Below, piece by piece: positions 53,643 through 64,000 of a DNA stretch of 64,000 nt. Each line of letters begins with the position of its first letter. The first letter of the stretch is position 1. Below the pieces are notes generated by a model. The model did no database searches. It had not been told where the DNA came from and worked only from the letters and a program-made list of their open reading frames with translations. Origin of the DNA: Hyaloperonospora brassicae (taxonomy: Eukaryota > Oomycota > Peronosporomycetes > Peronosporales > Peronosporaceae). The stretch is from positions 62,001 to 126,000 of the forward strand of contig CANTFL010000174.1 in assembly GCA_947650285.1 (NCBI GenBank), written 5' to 3'. The translations under genes and the position numbers were made by a program.

Positions 53643-54714
53643 CACGAAGCGGCACCGACATCGAAAAGGGCGACTCAGACATACCTCGTATCGGCGAGAC
53701 TTCCCACATCAATCAACTTGTCTTCATCGCCTCGATTTGTTAAGATATCACTGCTTACTCCACAGCATCGAAGCATGATGCGCTTCCAGCACAGGATGCA
53801 CAAATCACAGACTTGGCTCGTTGTATCAATTACACCATCAATCATAGCCGTCCACCACTTTAGGTCCACATATGAATGGTATGCCAATCATCCGGTCAAC
53901 GAATAGTGCGACGTATTTAAGCACGACATTGTAATCGCTTGCATCGATTTGATGAAGTCATTTGTAGCCTCCATGACGCCACCGTAGCTCGGATAAGTAA
54001 AAACAATTCGACAGACGGCTATACGTCATGACGGTATTTCTTACATTGGATTGCACCAAATTATTTGAACTTAGAGAATTTTTGAGGTAATTTCGGGTAG
54101 GCGTACGCCCTACTATATTCGGCTTTGTTAGCCACTCTCTGGCGATGTGTAATCGTATCGCCCCTGCGCGGGTATAGATACACGTGCCTCCCGGTCCCAG
54201 TGCCAGTGCATTTCCACTCGATCACCGGGGGCAGTGCAATTATTTGACATACCCTTCGGTGCGTTGGTGTGGGAGGGTCATTCCTTCATTTTGATCGAGC
54301 ATCGTCATACCCTACGAGTATACGAGCTCTAGCGAGATATTGAAGCATATCAATAGTGCTAGCACGTTTTGTTCATAAAAAGCGTGTAGTACTTTGCCCC
54401 TGATCGTAAAATGACGAAGCATGAGCCAAATGACGCGAGCAACGAAATAAAACTAGTCAGCCAACAATAAAACGAGGATAAGTAGGAGGCTGTACCGATC
54501 AGCGATAATCAGGTACACGAGGTGAGGGCGTATTCGCGAATGAAAGGCTAACCATCGCTACAGGCCATATACACACGTAGTTCTACTTGTGTTGCTCAAT
54601 ATCGCTCATCGCCTTCGGGGCAAACGCTGCTTTGGCAAATATCTTGATCGTTGATTTCATTAAACACATGTGTAGTTATCATCGTTTTCGAATACCGAAG
54701 TTGTGAAAAGCAAG
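53643..54714. other. No recognised gene
   Basis: Frames of 70 codons (53675-53887, minus) and 105 codons (53589-53906, plus) overlap and are unrecognised. AT-rich sequence leads up to beta3. Confidence 0.4.
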
Positions 54715-55105
54715 TGTAACGGGGCACACCCTTGCGTGAACTTAACGCAAGGGTTCTGGTGCGCCCGACAAACGTACACGAGGCAAACGAGGAAGCGTAG
54801 ATAAGGTAAAAGCAGAACTTTTATATTAATATAATTAAGTCTTTAACCACTATCTCTCTGTTTGACTTAACTTAATTATACTAATCTAACTGAGTGTATG
54901 GTGACGTCTCGTCACCACTCATTGCGCGCGTCTTGCGGCGATTGGTGGGTCGATATCGTCAAGATATCAACCAATGAACAGACTCTTTGGTCGACCCTTC
55001 AATATCACCACTTTGGTGATATTGTTTAAAGAATATCCATCTTCATATTCTTTATTGTCACTTTCCTTAAAGTGACAATTTCATGTAACGGGCTGCCCCG
55101 CTACA
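54715..55105 (-). repeat. 3' LTR of beta3
   Basis: 391 bp, close to the beta1 LTRs, with the same hairpins including GGTGACG/CGTCACC and the 11-bp stem near 55000-55024. It ends CGCTACA instead of CGTTACA. A purine tract follows at 55106-55118 on the minus strand. Confidence 0.9.
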
Positions 55106-55236
55106 TCACCCCCCTTAACTGATATTCACCGTGTGACTATCGAAAATATGGAGGCCACCCGTTGGCCACCATTGGGACAGGGAGCACTTGTTGGGTCCGT
55201 TCTATTCACTTTCCGCTTGACCTCGCATCGTTAACA

Positions 55237-56841
55237 TGTCTATGCGAGGTGACTCAAGATCTACACAGCCCGGTTCTGTGTCAGCCTCTGCGGCAGACAA
55301 TTCGTCGTCTGCTGCCCTTCTTCGCCTGCAGCAACAGCTGCTGCAGGTGCACGCGGCACCTCACCGCGTGCGCATGATGACCTCGACGTAGAGGTCATCT
55401 ACTCTGGCGAGTCAGACGTGTCTGACTCGGGCAATGCTCCAGAGGCGTCTCGCTCACCGGCGACGCCTCAGTATTCGCCAAGACCACTGCCGAACGAACT
55501 GACTCGTGATTTTCATCACAGTCTGTTCGGCAGTGATGACGATGATAATGGCGGTGAGGAATATCATTCCTTACCACCACCGGCTCGTGCGTCTTCGCAC
55601 GAGCGTGATGACGATGGCGTGAGCCGTCGTCAATCTGGGAGCCGTGGTACCGACAAGGGTACCACTGTGAAGCGTGATGAGTCGAAGCCGTGGCGTTTGC
55701 TCGAACGGCTCATCAATGGATTGTATCACGAGACAATCCAACACCATCGAATACCCTTATCCGATGCGACTGAGCTTCACGGCTTGAGTTCCAGCGCGAG
55801 TAACTTTCGCGCTGAGGAAGAGTTTTATCTCGATGTCTTCCTTAGACATCGATGGTACAACGGCAACAAAAGCAAGACAAATACTCGCTTTTGACAGCGT
55901 GGAACGCGTTCGTCCAAAACGTATAGAATTTTGGACGAGAAGGGTGGCTTAAGAAACTTAAGGCGACACGCCTCAGGTTCGAAAGGCGAACGCTAACCGG
56001 TGCTAGGTACCGGTTGCACTGTTTGTCGAGTGAGGCAGACATTCCTTGCCTCACATGGGGAGACCCTTGTGCGAGTTGTGTTGACAATTCACAGCGTGCA
56101 CCTAGGGACGTGTATTCCCTAAGTTCGCCCTGGGGAAGGGCACACATCTCGGCTGAGTAGCGTGACGCGATTGCAAACTTGCAATCCGTCTACAAGCGCC
56201 TAGGGCGCGTGTTTACCGATGGGACCGAGGACTCATCGGATGGGTCTCGTCATACTGGCGGACGAGACCTTCAACATCCATCTACAGCTGAGGGCGGGGC
56301 TCCCAGCTGTTTCAAGAGGGTGGATAGCCCCGCCACTGGACGAGGTAGCTCGTCCTTGATCCTGAATCGTCACGGTGATTCAAGATACGCTCCACTAGAA
56401 AGCGTTGATCACCGTGCGCATCCACCAAAGGATGTGGTGGAGGAGGAAAGAACTCCTCCAGATGATTCGGTTCACCATCTCGACCCTTACGAGATGTATC
56501 GCGCAATCGATGAATTGCGCGATGACTTGAAGCACGAGCGCGACTGGCGCTACGCTTTGACCGATACCGTGCGGAAGAACCGCAAGGGTCACGAGGCTGA
56601 TCGGGCGACGGATCGCGCCGATTATGCCACAGCGCAGCTTCAGGTAGAGCGAAATGTCCGCTCCCTATTCGGCGAGCTGGCGACAGCTCGCGGGGAGATA
56701 TCTCGGTTGAGTTCCGAGGTATCATATCTGCGCGACCAGACGGATCGTCTGGAGCGCGAACGCAAGAACTTGATGGATGTTATTGAACGTGGGGGCTATC
56801 TTCATCGGAAGAAGAAGGCTCGTACTGACAGTACGATCTAA
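55237..56841 (+). pseudogene. beta3 antisense ORF, broken
   Basis: Same start (ATG at 55237 after an Inr-like TCACTTTCC near 55206) and course as the beta1 antisense ORF. It has lost one C near 55312, has a further shift near 55880, and has a stop near 56158. The surviving pieces are 158 codons (55418-55894) and 220 codons (56179-56841, linker and coiled coil ending KKKARTDSTI). Substitutions relative to beta1 often change both arms of a hairpin together. Confidence 0.75.
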
Positions 56842-59800
56842 GCCTCCCCACGTAAAACGTAGTATGCGTGCGCATCCTACGTGGCAATTCGATCGTGTAT
56901 GCATTGCCTTTGCGGTGCAACACATGAAATGGCCCAATATATTTCGGCAGTAGTAAACTACTGCCGACACTAGTGACTGCATGTCCAGGTAAGTTTACCG
57001 TAGACAGTAGTACTAGGTCATTAACCTTAAATGAAAGAACATTTGCTATTCCATTCTTGTCTGCGTTCCGTTTCTGGCGGTCCACCGCATTTGCGATGGA
57101 GTCCTGAACGAAACGGACTACCGCTTCTCGAGTCAGCAGGAAGTTCTCTGCTGACTCTTTGTTTTGTCTTTCAGTGCGCTTCGTGCGCACTGCTAAGAGA
57201 TTGCTCTCTTCTTCAGCGAGGTTGTCTTCTTCCTCGCTGGCATAATCGTTGACGATGCTGAATATACCAGCATCGTCATCATCATCCGTGTCAGTAATAG
57301 CGTCATCGCTATATTTGAGGTGATTTTCTTCATCGATATCGATCCGATCGACATCGGCATCATACGTGACCACGTTAGCGTCGACACGTGATGAGCAAGA
57401 GCCAAAACGGTTTTTGCTCGAGCGAGTCCCTCCCCCCTTATCCAAGAGTCACACTCTAGAAGGGCGGGCACACGTGGATAGAGTAAACCATTCACGTAAA
57501 ACGGTGTGTGCTGTGTTGAGGCATGCACCGAATTATTGATGGCGAATTCCACCATGGGTAGGAATTCGCTCCAACTCGAAAACGAGTGGACATATCCTCG
57601 AAGGATCTCTTCGAGGACACGGTTCGCACGTTCCGTCTGACCATCTGTTTCCGGATGGTCAGAAGTATACATATTCAATCGTGTTCCGAGAGTACGGAAC
57701 ACGGTTTGCCAAAATTCCGCCGTGAACCGAGGGTCACGGTTGGATACAAGTTCACGGGGTAACCCGTGGAGTCTAAAGACCGTGTCTAGAAAGACACGAG
57801 CACAACATTGAGCCTTGATCGACTCAGGGACAGCAGCAAGATGGACCATCTTGCTAAACCGATCAACGAACACAAGAATTCCATTATTCTTGTGGTCGTC
57901 TTCGGGAAAACCGAAGACGAAGTCCATTGAAACGGACTGCCAGCACTCTGTCGGAACAGGCAGAGGCTGCAATGGCGCACGGGATGAAGGACTAGGCTTC
58001 ACCCGTTGGCAAACCTCGCAAGCACGTATGTACTTGCGTACAAACTGATACTGGCGGGGCCAGTAAAAGTCACGACTTACCGTGAGGTAAGTCTTTTCTC
58101 TCCCACAATGACCGCCTGTTGGGGCATCGTGCCACTCATACATGATGCGTAATCGCAAATTATCATGAGTGGGGACGACGACACGAGGCGTGTCGCCGTC
58201 AACGGCTGTATAATATAACAGTCCGTTATGTGTTGTGTATCGATCCGATGAGGATCGGTACAAAGCTGGTAAATTCTTCAATGATTTACTGGATGGATTT
58301 ACCAGATGATCCATTAATCACAGAAGATCCAATCTTCTGCGTATGCCTCTCGTACGTCGTCAAGTAAGCATGACGACGGAACACTGGCTGTCAGTGTCGC
58401 AACAGTGGGCTTATCCTCACTGTTGAATTGTGTGACCGGCTCGAAATCGGGCCGGCGCGAAAGCGCATCAGCGACGACGTTTAGTCGTCCTGGTTTATAC
58501 TCCACGGAGAAGTTATACTCCGCGAAGAAAGACAGCCACCTCGCCATCCTTTGCGAGAGGTGTGGGCTGTTTACGGCCGTGCGTAATGACGCATGGTCCG
58601 TATAGACAACAAACGGTCTATCTCCGACAGGATAGACGCAAAACTTAGCCAGTGCGTACTTCATGGCAAGGAGCTCCTTGTCATGCACTGGGTAATTACG
58701 CTCAGCTGCTTGCAGCTGACGCGACTGATAACAGATGACGCGCTCTGCGCCATCTGCATCGAACTGCATTAACGCACAGTTGATCGCAAAATCGCTGGCG
58801 TCACAGACCACATGAAATGGTCTGTCCTGATCTGCAATCGCCAAGATCGGCGATTGCATCAAGCTTTGCTTGATACCTTCAAAGGAACGCTGGCACTCAG
58901 CGTTCCATGACCACTTGACATTTTTCTTGAGTAAACAGGAACGATTACCGTCATTTAGGCGTATTTGCGCGAGTACTTGTGCAAGTACGCCGCAAGACCA
59001 AGGAACTTCCTTAGTCCCTTGACATCGACTGGCAATGGACAGTCGGTGATCGCCTTGATCTTCTCGGGATCGAGGCGTACGCCGTGTTTACCCACGATGA
59101 ACCCGAAAGTGGTATTGCGCTAGCCGCGAATATACACTTCTTGAGGTTTGCGTACAACTTATGCTTGCGCATTAGCTGAAGAACCTGACGACCGTGAGTT
59201 TTGTGAACTTCAACGTCCGTCTTTCCGTCCATAGCTCGGCTATGAACGAACACATCGTCGAAGTAACTCGGTGCGAAGTCTCGCACCGGTCTCAACAGAT
59301 TTGTAACTCATCTGTTGAACGTTGCAGGGGCATTGCTCAGCCCTTGTGTCATCACTAGCCACTCCCACAACATGCCGCTGGGGGTGCTCACTGCCGTGAA
59401 CGGGATGTCCCGTTCACGCATGAGGATCTGATAGAATCCATCCATCAGATCCATGGACGGAAAGATGGTACTCTTTGACATACCATCTATGATTACGTCC
59501 TTCCTCGGTATCGACGTCTGATCCGGTACCGTTGAAGCATTCAACTTGTTGAATGCGTGCACTATCCACCACCATCCTGTGACCTTTCGCACACAGAGGT
59601 TGGAGAGCTATGAGGGGATGTTGATTCCCTCACATGGCCCGCAGCTAAGCGATCGGCAAAGAACTTGTCGATCGCTGGTACTTGTTCACGAGGTAGTGGC
59701 CACTGCTTCATGACACTGTACTTCGAGCCCGGTTTGAGCTCGATCTCGTGTCGAGTGCCTTTGTTCTTAGGCAACTCGCAAGGTACGGAATCAGGGAACA

Positions 59801-62256
59801 CATCCTTGAATTCGATCAAATCCTTATACAAAGGATTTGCCTGAAATGACTCCCAGTATTGAGACGTGTATCGATCAATCCGAGTCTTCTCATCGAGGAC
59901 ACTTTCGTCCATCGATGAACTGCTGAGAACCCGTTCGTTCTCGTCAAATACTGTTGCCGACCGAATGTCGGCCACATACTCATCCTCCGTGACGAGTATG
60001 CAGATCTGCTTGACCTTGCCACTACGCAGATCATGCAAGAACCGTTTGGTTCTACCGTTAGCAATTGAGTTATCTTCGAAGTTAGTTTCGGTGGCACAAC
60101 CAGATCAAGTTTATAAGCGCCTACACTTGATCCGTCATTGACCAAGACGTTCGACGTCTCGGTTTCTTCCTGGGAACTTGCTTCCACAGGTTGCTGAGGG
60201 CCTGATCCTTTAGCTAGTGACTCTTGAGGAATTCCTTCCTCAAGTACATGGGGACTTATTCCCTCGACGTCTTCTGACTGTGGCTGTGCAACCACAGTCA
60301 GGCACCGATCCTCTACGGTAGACTCTCCAGTCGACCTAGGATGTCCATGTTGCCCTTTGAAGTCAACAGGTTTCTTTTGTCTATGATGCTGCCCGCTAGG
60401 CATACATCCATGTCCCGGTCCACTCGACTTCTTCGAGTGGTGGACCTCCGGCGCCGCCTGTACTTCTGTACAGCCACCGGGAGCTTGCTCCACAGTGTAG
60501 TGATCAACTACACTGTGATCTTGTGCAGTCGTGCTAACGACCGTACCGCAAGTAAGGCCATCACACTCACTCGCATTACGTCCACACGCTTGTGGATGCT
60601 TCGAGACGTTCATCAGATGGTCATCTGATGAACAAGCGGCAGGCATCTTCACGGATCGATGCTGCCAGCTCACTCTTGGCTCGTACCTTCTGAGCCAAGG
60701 TAATCCCAGGATGACACCAAATTTGTCATCCAGATCCAGTACGATGAAGTCATCATCTTACTGTTCGCTCCCCAACGTGGAGTGGATATCTACTACACGT
60801 TTCTCAACGGTTATCGATGCGCCTGTTGCAAGGCGCACCGTCATCTTTGTGAGGGGAATGTCGCGCTCAACGAACTTGAGCCTACGACCCTCTAGTGACT
60901 GGCGTCGAACAACTTTGTTCGACGCCCCACAGTCTACTAGGGCACGAAGCGACAAATCATTTGTCGCTTCCAACTTCAAGGTGATGAGCGAAACGTCATC
61001 ACCAGGTGCAGAGACACAAAATGATTGTGTATCTGGAGCAACTTTCGTCAAGATATTTGCAAATTCTCATGAGGTTGCTGGATCAGTAGGGCGCTCCGCC
61101 CCTACTGACCCCGACCATTTTTTTATGGTCCGTCTTGCTGTTGCGGCTTCGCAACAGCGCTAGACCCACGCCCGTTGCCCTTTCTGGCAAATGAACGACC
61201 AATTCGCTCAGTACTGTTTGGTACTGGGCGTGGAGCGCTACACTCGCATGCGTAGTGCCCTAACTTCTGACAGCGATTGCACCTCTGCAATCGCTTGTTG
61301 TTCGAAGAGCGAGGTCTCTCGCTCTCAACATAGCAGAGGTCCATTGGTTCTGGACCTCCGATCTCTTGTCGTCTTGGTGGACGATAAGAGTTTGAGCTAG
61401 CATGAGCCTGTCTCATGCTAAAGTCTTCCTGTTCCGCGGCTTATATCGCATTTTCCAGCGTATTCAGCTCAAGGCGGAACAGGTGGCTCCTGACGGGCCC
61501 TTCTGCGAGCCCTTGCATGAACACCGTAATCAACGTGTGTTCATGAACTGGGTTAGCAGTTATACTACTCCCGAGGAGCCGTATATGTTGTGCGTAAGCG
61601 TGCACATCACGCTTACCCTGCTTGGGTTTCAGGAGCTCTGAACGAGCCCTGAACTCAGCCCGTGGCGGCTCAAAAGTTTGTCTGAGCCGGGACTTGAAGT
61701 CATCTAGCGACCTAAACACATGTGGGTCGCTACTCTCGAGCCCCAGGGACCAAGTTTTGGCACGTCCTGCCAAGTGGGTCTGAGCAAATGTGAGTTTCAT
61801 TTGCTCATCTTCGACGCGACGAGCCCTTAAGGCTCTGTCGAGTTCGACAAACCACAGTTATAGGGAGTCTTCCGGGACTCCACTGTACTTGGAGATGTCA
61901 ACTTTCATGTCTACGGGACGACACGAATGTGCCGTCCCGCCCACAGCAGCATGGAATTGCTGCTGTCTCAACAGCTCTGTCTGTTGAGCACCGAGTTCTC
62001 TCAACTGCTCGGCCTGTTGAGAGCTTTGCTGGTGAAGCAAGGCTACTTTCTCTCTTTCGGAGACAAGTTCATGTTGTATGAACTTGGCGATAGCGGCATG
62101 TTGTTGGTCTCTGTCTAGAGACTCCAACATGGCGCTAATAGCGACCTCGCCTACGGTAGAACTCATTCGTTCTACCGCACTCCATTCGATGTCACTCAGA
62201 TAAGTAAACCCTTCACGCGTGGCGTGAAAGGTCTCTTCATCATCTAACATGTTCAT
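56312..62256 (-). pseudogene. beta3 gag-pol
   Basis: Gag starts at 62256 and is cut by stops near 61858 and 61441; the zinc knuckle CNRCQKLGHYACEC is still present near 61260. Protease VDCGASNKVVRR is in 60758-61051. The linker and RT start are in 59816-60673 and 59562-60038. RT is in 59308-59592 and 59011-59295 (YFDD near 59255). RNase H is in 58314-58862. Integrase is in 57193-58314 with the HHCC finger, MDFVFGFP, SNRDPRF (Asp to Asn at the residue before Arg; the catalytic-type Asp of DPRF remains) and TDGQTERANR. The acidic C-terminal stretch and the GPF block are in 56780-57445, and the chromodomain in 56312-56725. At least three stops and four small deletions disrupt it. Confidence 0.85.
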
Positions 62257-62300
62257 GTGGGATGCTGTGGTCCTTGGAAGGACTACAAAGTGCTACCAGG

Positions 62301-62714
62301 TGTAACGGGGCACAATCTTTCGTGAACTTAACGCAAGGATATCGTGCACCGACAAGCGTACACAAGACAACCGAGGAAGCGGTAGGTAAGACAGAGGCAT
62401 TACTGTCTTAGGGAAAAGTAGAACTGTTATATTGATATCATTAAGTCTTTTAACTACTGTCTCTCTGTTTGACTTAACTTAATTATGTTAATATAACTGA
62501 GTGTATGGTGACGTCTCGTCATCACTCATTGCGCGCGTCTTGCGGCGATTGGCGGGTTGATATCGTCAAGATATCAACCAATGAACAGACTCTTTGCTCG
62601 ACCCATCAATATCACTACTATTGGTGATATTGTTCAAAGAATATTCAACATAATATTCTCTATTGTCACTATCTCTCAAATGACAATTTCCATGTAACGG
62701 GCTGCCCCGTTACA
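62301..62714 (-). repeat. 5' LTR of beta3 with an extra hairpin
   Basis: 414 bp, longer than the other beta LTRs because of an insertion near 62382-62412 that contains a new perfect stem TAAGACAG/CTGTCTTA (62387-62410). Other bases are also more diverged than in the 3' LTR. Confidence 0.88.
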
Positions 62715-64000
62715 GACCGAGTTTTTCGACAAAAATGCCAATATTGGGTTTAACTATACTGGAATTTGACCTTCTACCAAATTCGTGTTGCACGTTATCA
62801 TTAAAGTTGCTCAATAGATTTTGTTAGCCCCTCCTTATCCTTGTCAAAAATTACTGTCCCTTGTATTCTGATTTTGGTACAAAATTATGCTGCTCAATCA
62901 GGCAAGAACGACGTCCAACTGATACGAAGTGAGGCTATTTTTATGTCGTCGGGATCCTTAGATCCAATATTGGGAGACAGATCGTATATGGACACATAAT
63001 ATTTGATTGCAACTACTTCGATCCGGAACCTGCTACCCATCAATTAAATTAAGCATTAGGTCAAAGACATCAAATTTAAATGTTTTAAGCTGTGGAATAT
63101 TAGGAACAGGTCAGTGCATTGGACAACAAACGGTACCAAACATGTGACAAATAACGCCCTATGAATTAATAAAGTCAAACGGACCAATTTTCGGCGAGGT
63201 CGACGATCCACCACCTTTCGAATTAATTATTGAATCGTCTTACTACAAATAAATCGTACGTGCAATTGAGTTTTATATTATTATAAACGAATGTTTGTCG
63301 GAGACGGCACGCAACGTTTATTCGAGGGTACCAATTTTTGCAATATCAATTCATGATGACCTAATTTGGCAATGGGACCCAAATCTTTCGTGTACGGGTG
63401 GTGCATAACTTACGAAGCCCATATCGAAACAGATAAGTATAAATATAGTTGGTGCGTGTAATGATGTTTTTAAAATAGAAGGAGAACTTCACATATACTT
63501 AGGACCAAGGAGTAAAAACAAGGTGTCCGACTACATTCCGGACAATTAATTTGAGTAAATTAGGCACAATCTCTGCCTTGGACGAAAATAAAGTGATATT
63601 AAGTATATACATATGTTGTTATAAAGTGTACATTTCTTTTTTTATATTTCTACACGAATTATTTATTACCTATCAGCAAAAAACTGGTAATGGGCGCAAC
63701 TTTTGCAGCATAAGCCATGGGGAAATGACTCGTGATAAAGAAGGGGGTCATGAAGAGCTTAGGAATAGTTGACAGATTTTAAATGGTTGGATACACATAC
63801 TAAAGAGCTGCGTCTGTCGATATTTAGTCGGCCCAGAACACGTGCAAATTTTAATCGCTGTTCGCGTCACAGCCATATCACTTAAAATGGCTTCAGACTC
63901 AAGATTATGGTAGCGAGTAGTTTCCATCCTGCGAACTAAATAAAGCCTTTGCCGCACCTCGCTTTCTGTGACTTATTGAGGACATCAGCTAGACTGTGAC
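62715..64000. other. AT-rich, no gene seen
   Basis: Frames of at most 73 codons, no motifs recognised, no hairpin tiling. Confidence 0.5.

Larger units (their letters stand above)
54715..62714 (-). mobile_element. Ty3/Gypsy retrotransposon beta3
   Basis: An 8.0 kb minus-strand copy of the beta family with LTRs 54715-55105 and 62301-62714 and the same internal order as beta1. Flanking 5-mers (GCAAG and GACCG) do not match, so the copy may be recombinant, or its duplication has decayed. Gag, pol and the antisense ORF are all broken by stops and small indels, mostly different from those in beta1, except for the shared G6 frame change in integrase. Confidence 0.93.

Noticed and set aside
53675..53887. 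70-codon minus ORF as a Copia fragment
   Set aside because: Composition was suggestive but no Copia integrase or RT motif could be placed.

Overview
The window looks like a gene-sparse, transposon-rich stretch of an oomycete genome, probably a downy mildew or Phytophthora-type species (Peronosporales). The grounds are one secreted RxLR-EER effector gene with an oomycete-type initiator (Inr), oomycete-style Ty3/Gypsy chromodomain retrotransposons, a degraded MULE transposase and a degraded Tc1/mariner-like transposase. There is no rRNA, tRNA or CRISPR array that I can see, and only one host gene that I would call intact.

Layout. 1-5150: AT-rich, with a hairpin-rich LTR-like scrap (about 1652-1790) and a MULE transposase pseudogene (2215-3960). 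5190-22840: an old Gypsy element (gag, then zinc knuckle/protease, then protease end/pre-RT) split by two copies of a Gypsy family I call alpha. Alpha1 (5654-13347, +) and alpha2 (14013-21706, -) lie tail to tail as 7.7 kb inverted arms around 665 bp of the old element. 24080-33380: a Tc1/mariner-like transposase relic (-) split by beta1 (24830-32808, -), a complete Gypsy element of a second family with 5-bp duplications GCTGC. 33385-37650: AT-rich, no gene, with one cluster of GATCGCG motifs. About 37650-43930: beta2, a decayed beta-family copy on +. 44489-46396: a 1.9 kb element with about 155-bp terminal inverted repeats and TA flanks. 46400-54700: a more GC-balanced island holding the RxLR effector (51128-52171). 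54715-62714: beta3, a third beta copy on - with many breaks. 62715-64000: AT-rich, nothing seen.

Three observations stand out. First, both Gypsy families are tiled with short perfect hairpins through LTRs and coding sequence. Between copies, paired bases change together while the encoded amino acids change, so palindromy itself is being kept or regenerated. Second, both families carry a long antisense ORF between pol and the 3' LTR. In beta1 it is 535 codons, starts 22 nt after an oomycete Inr-like motif, and its coiled-coil end lies opposite the chromodomain tail of pol. Third, the alpha1/alpha2 arms share the same differences between 5' and 3' LTR. Normal retrotransposition would erase these, so arm-to-arm gene conversion or DNA-level copying is indicated.

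Limits: everything is read by eye, with no alignment, folding or database search. Domain names rest on recognised motifs; boundaries of decayed copies are approximate.
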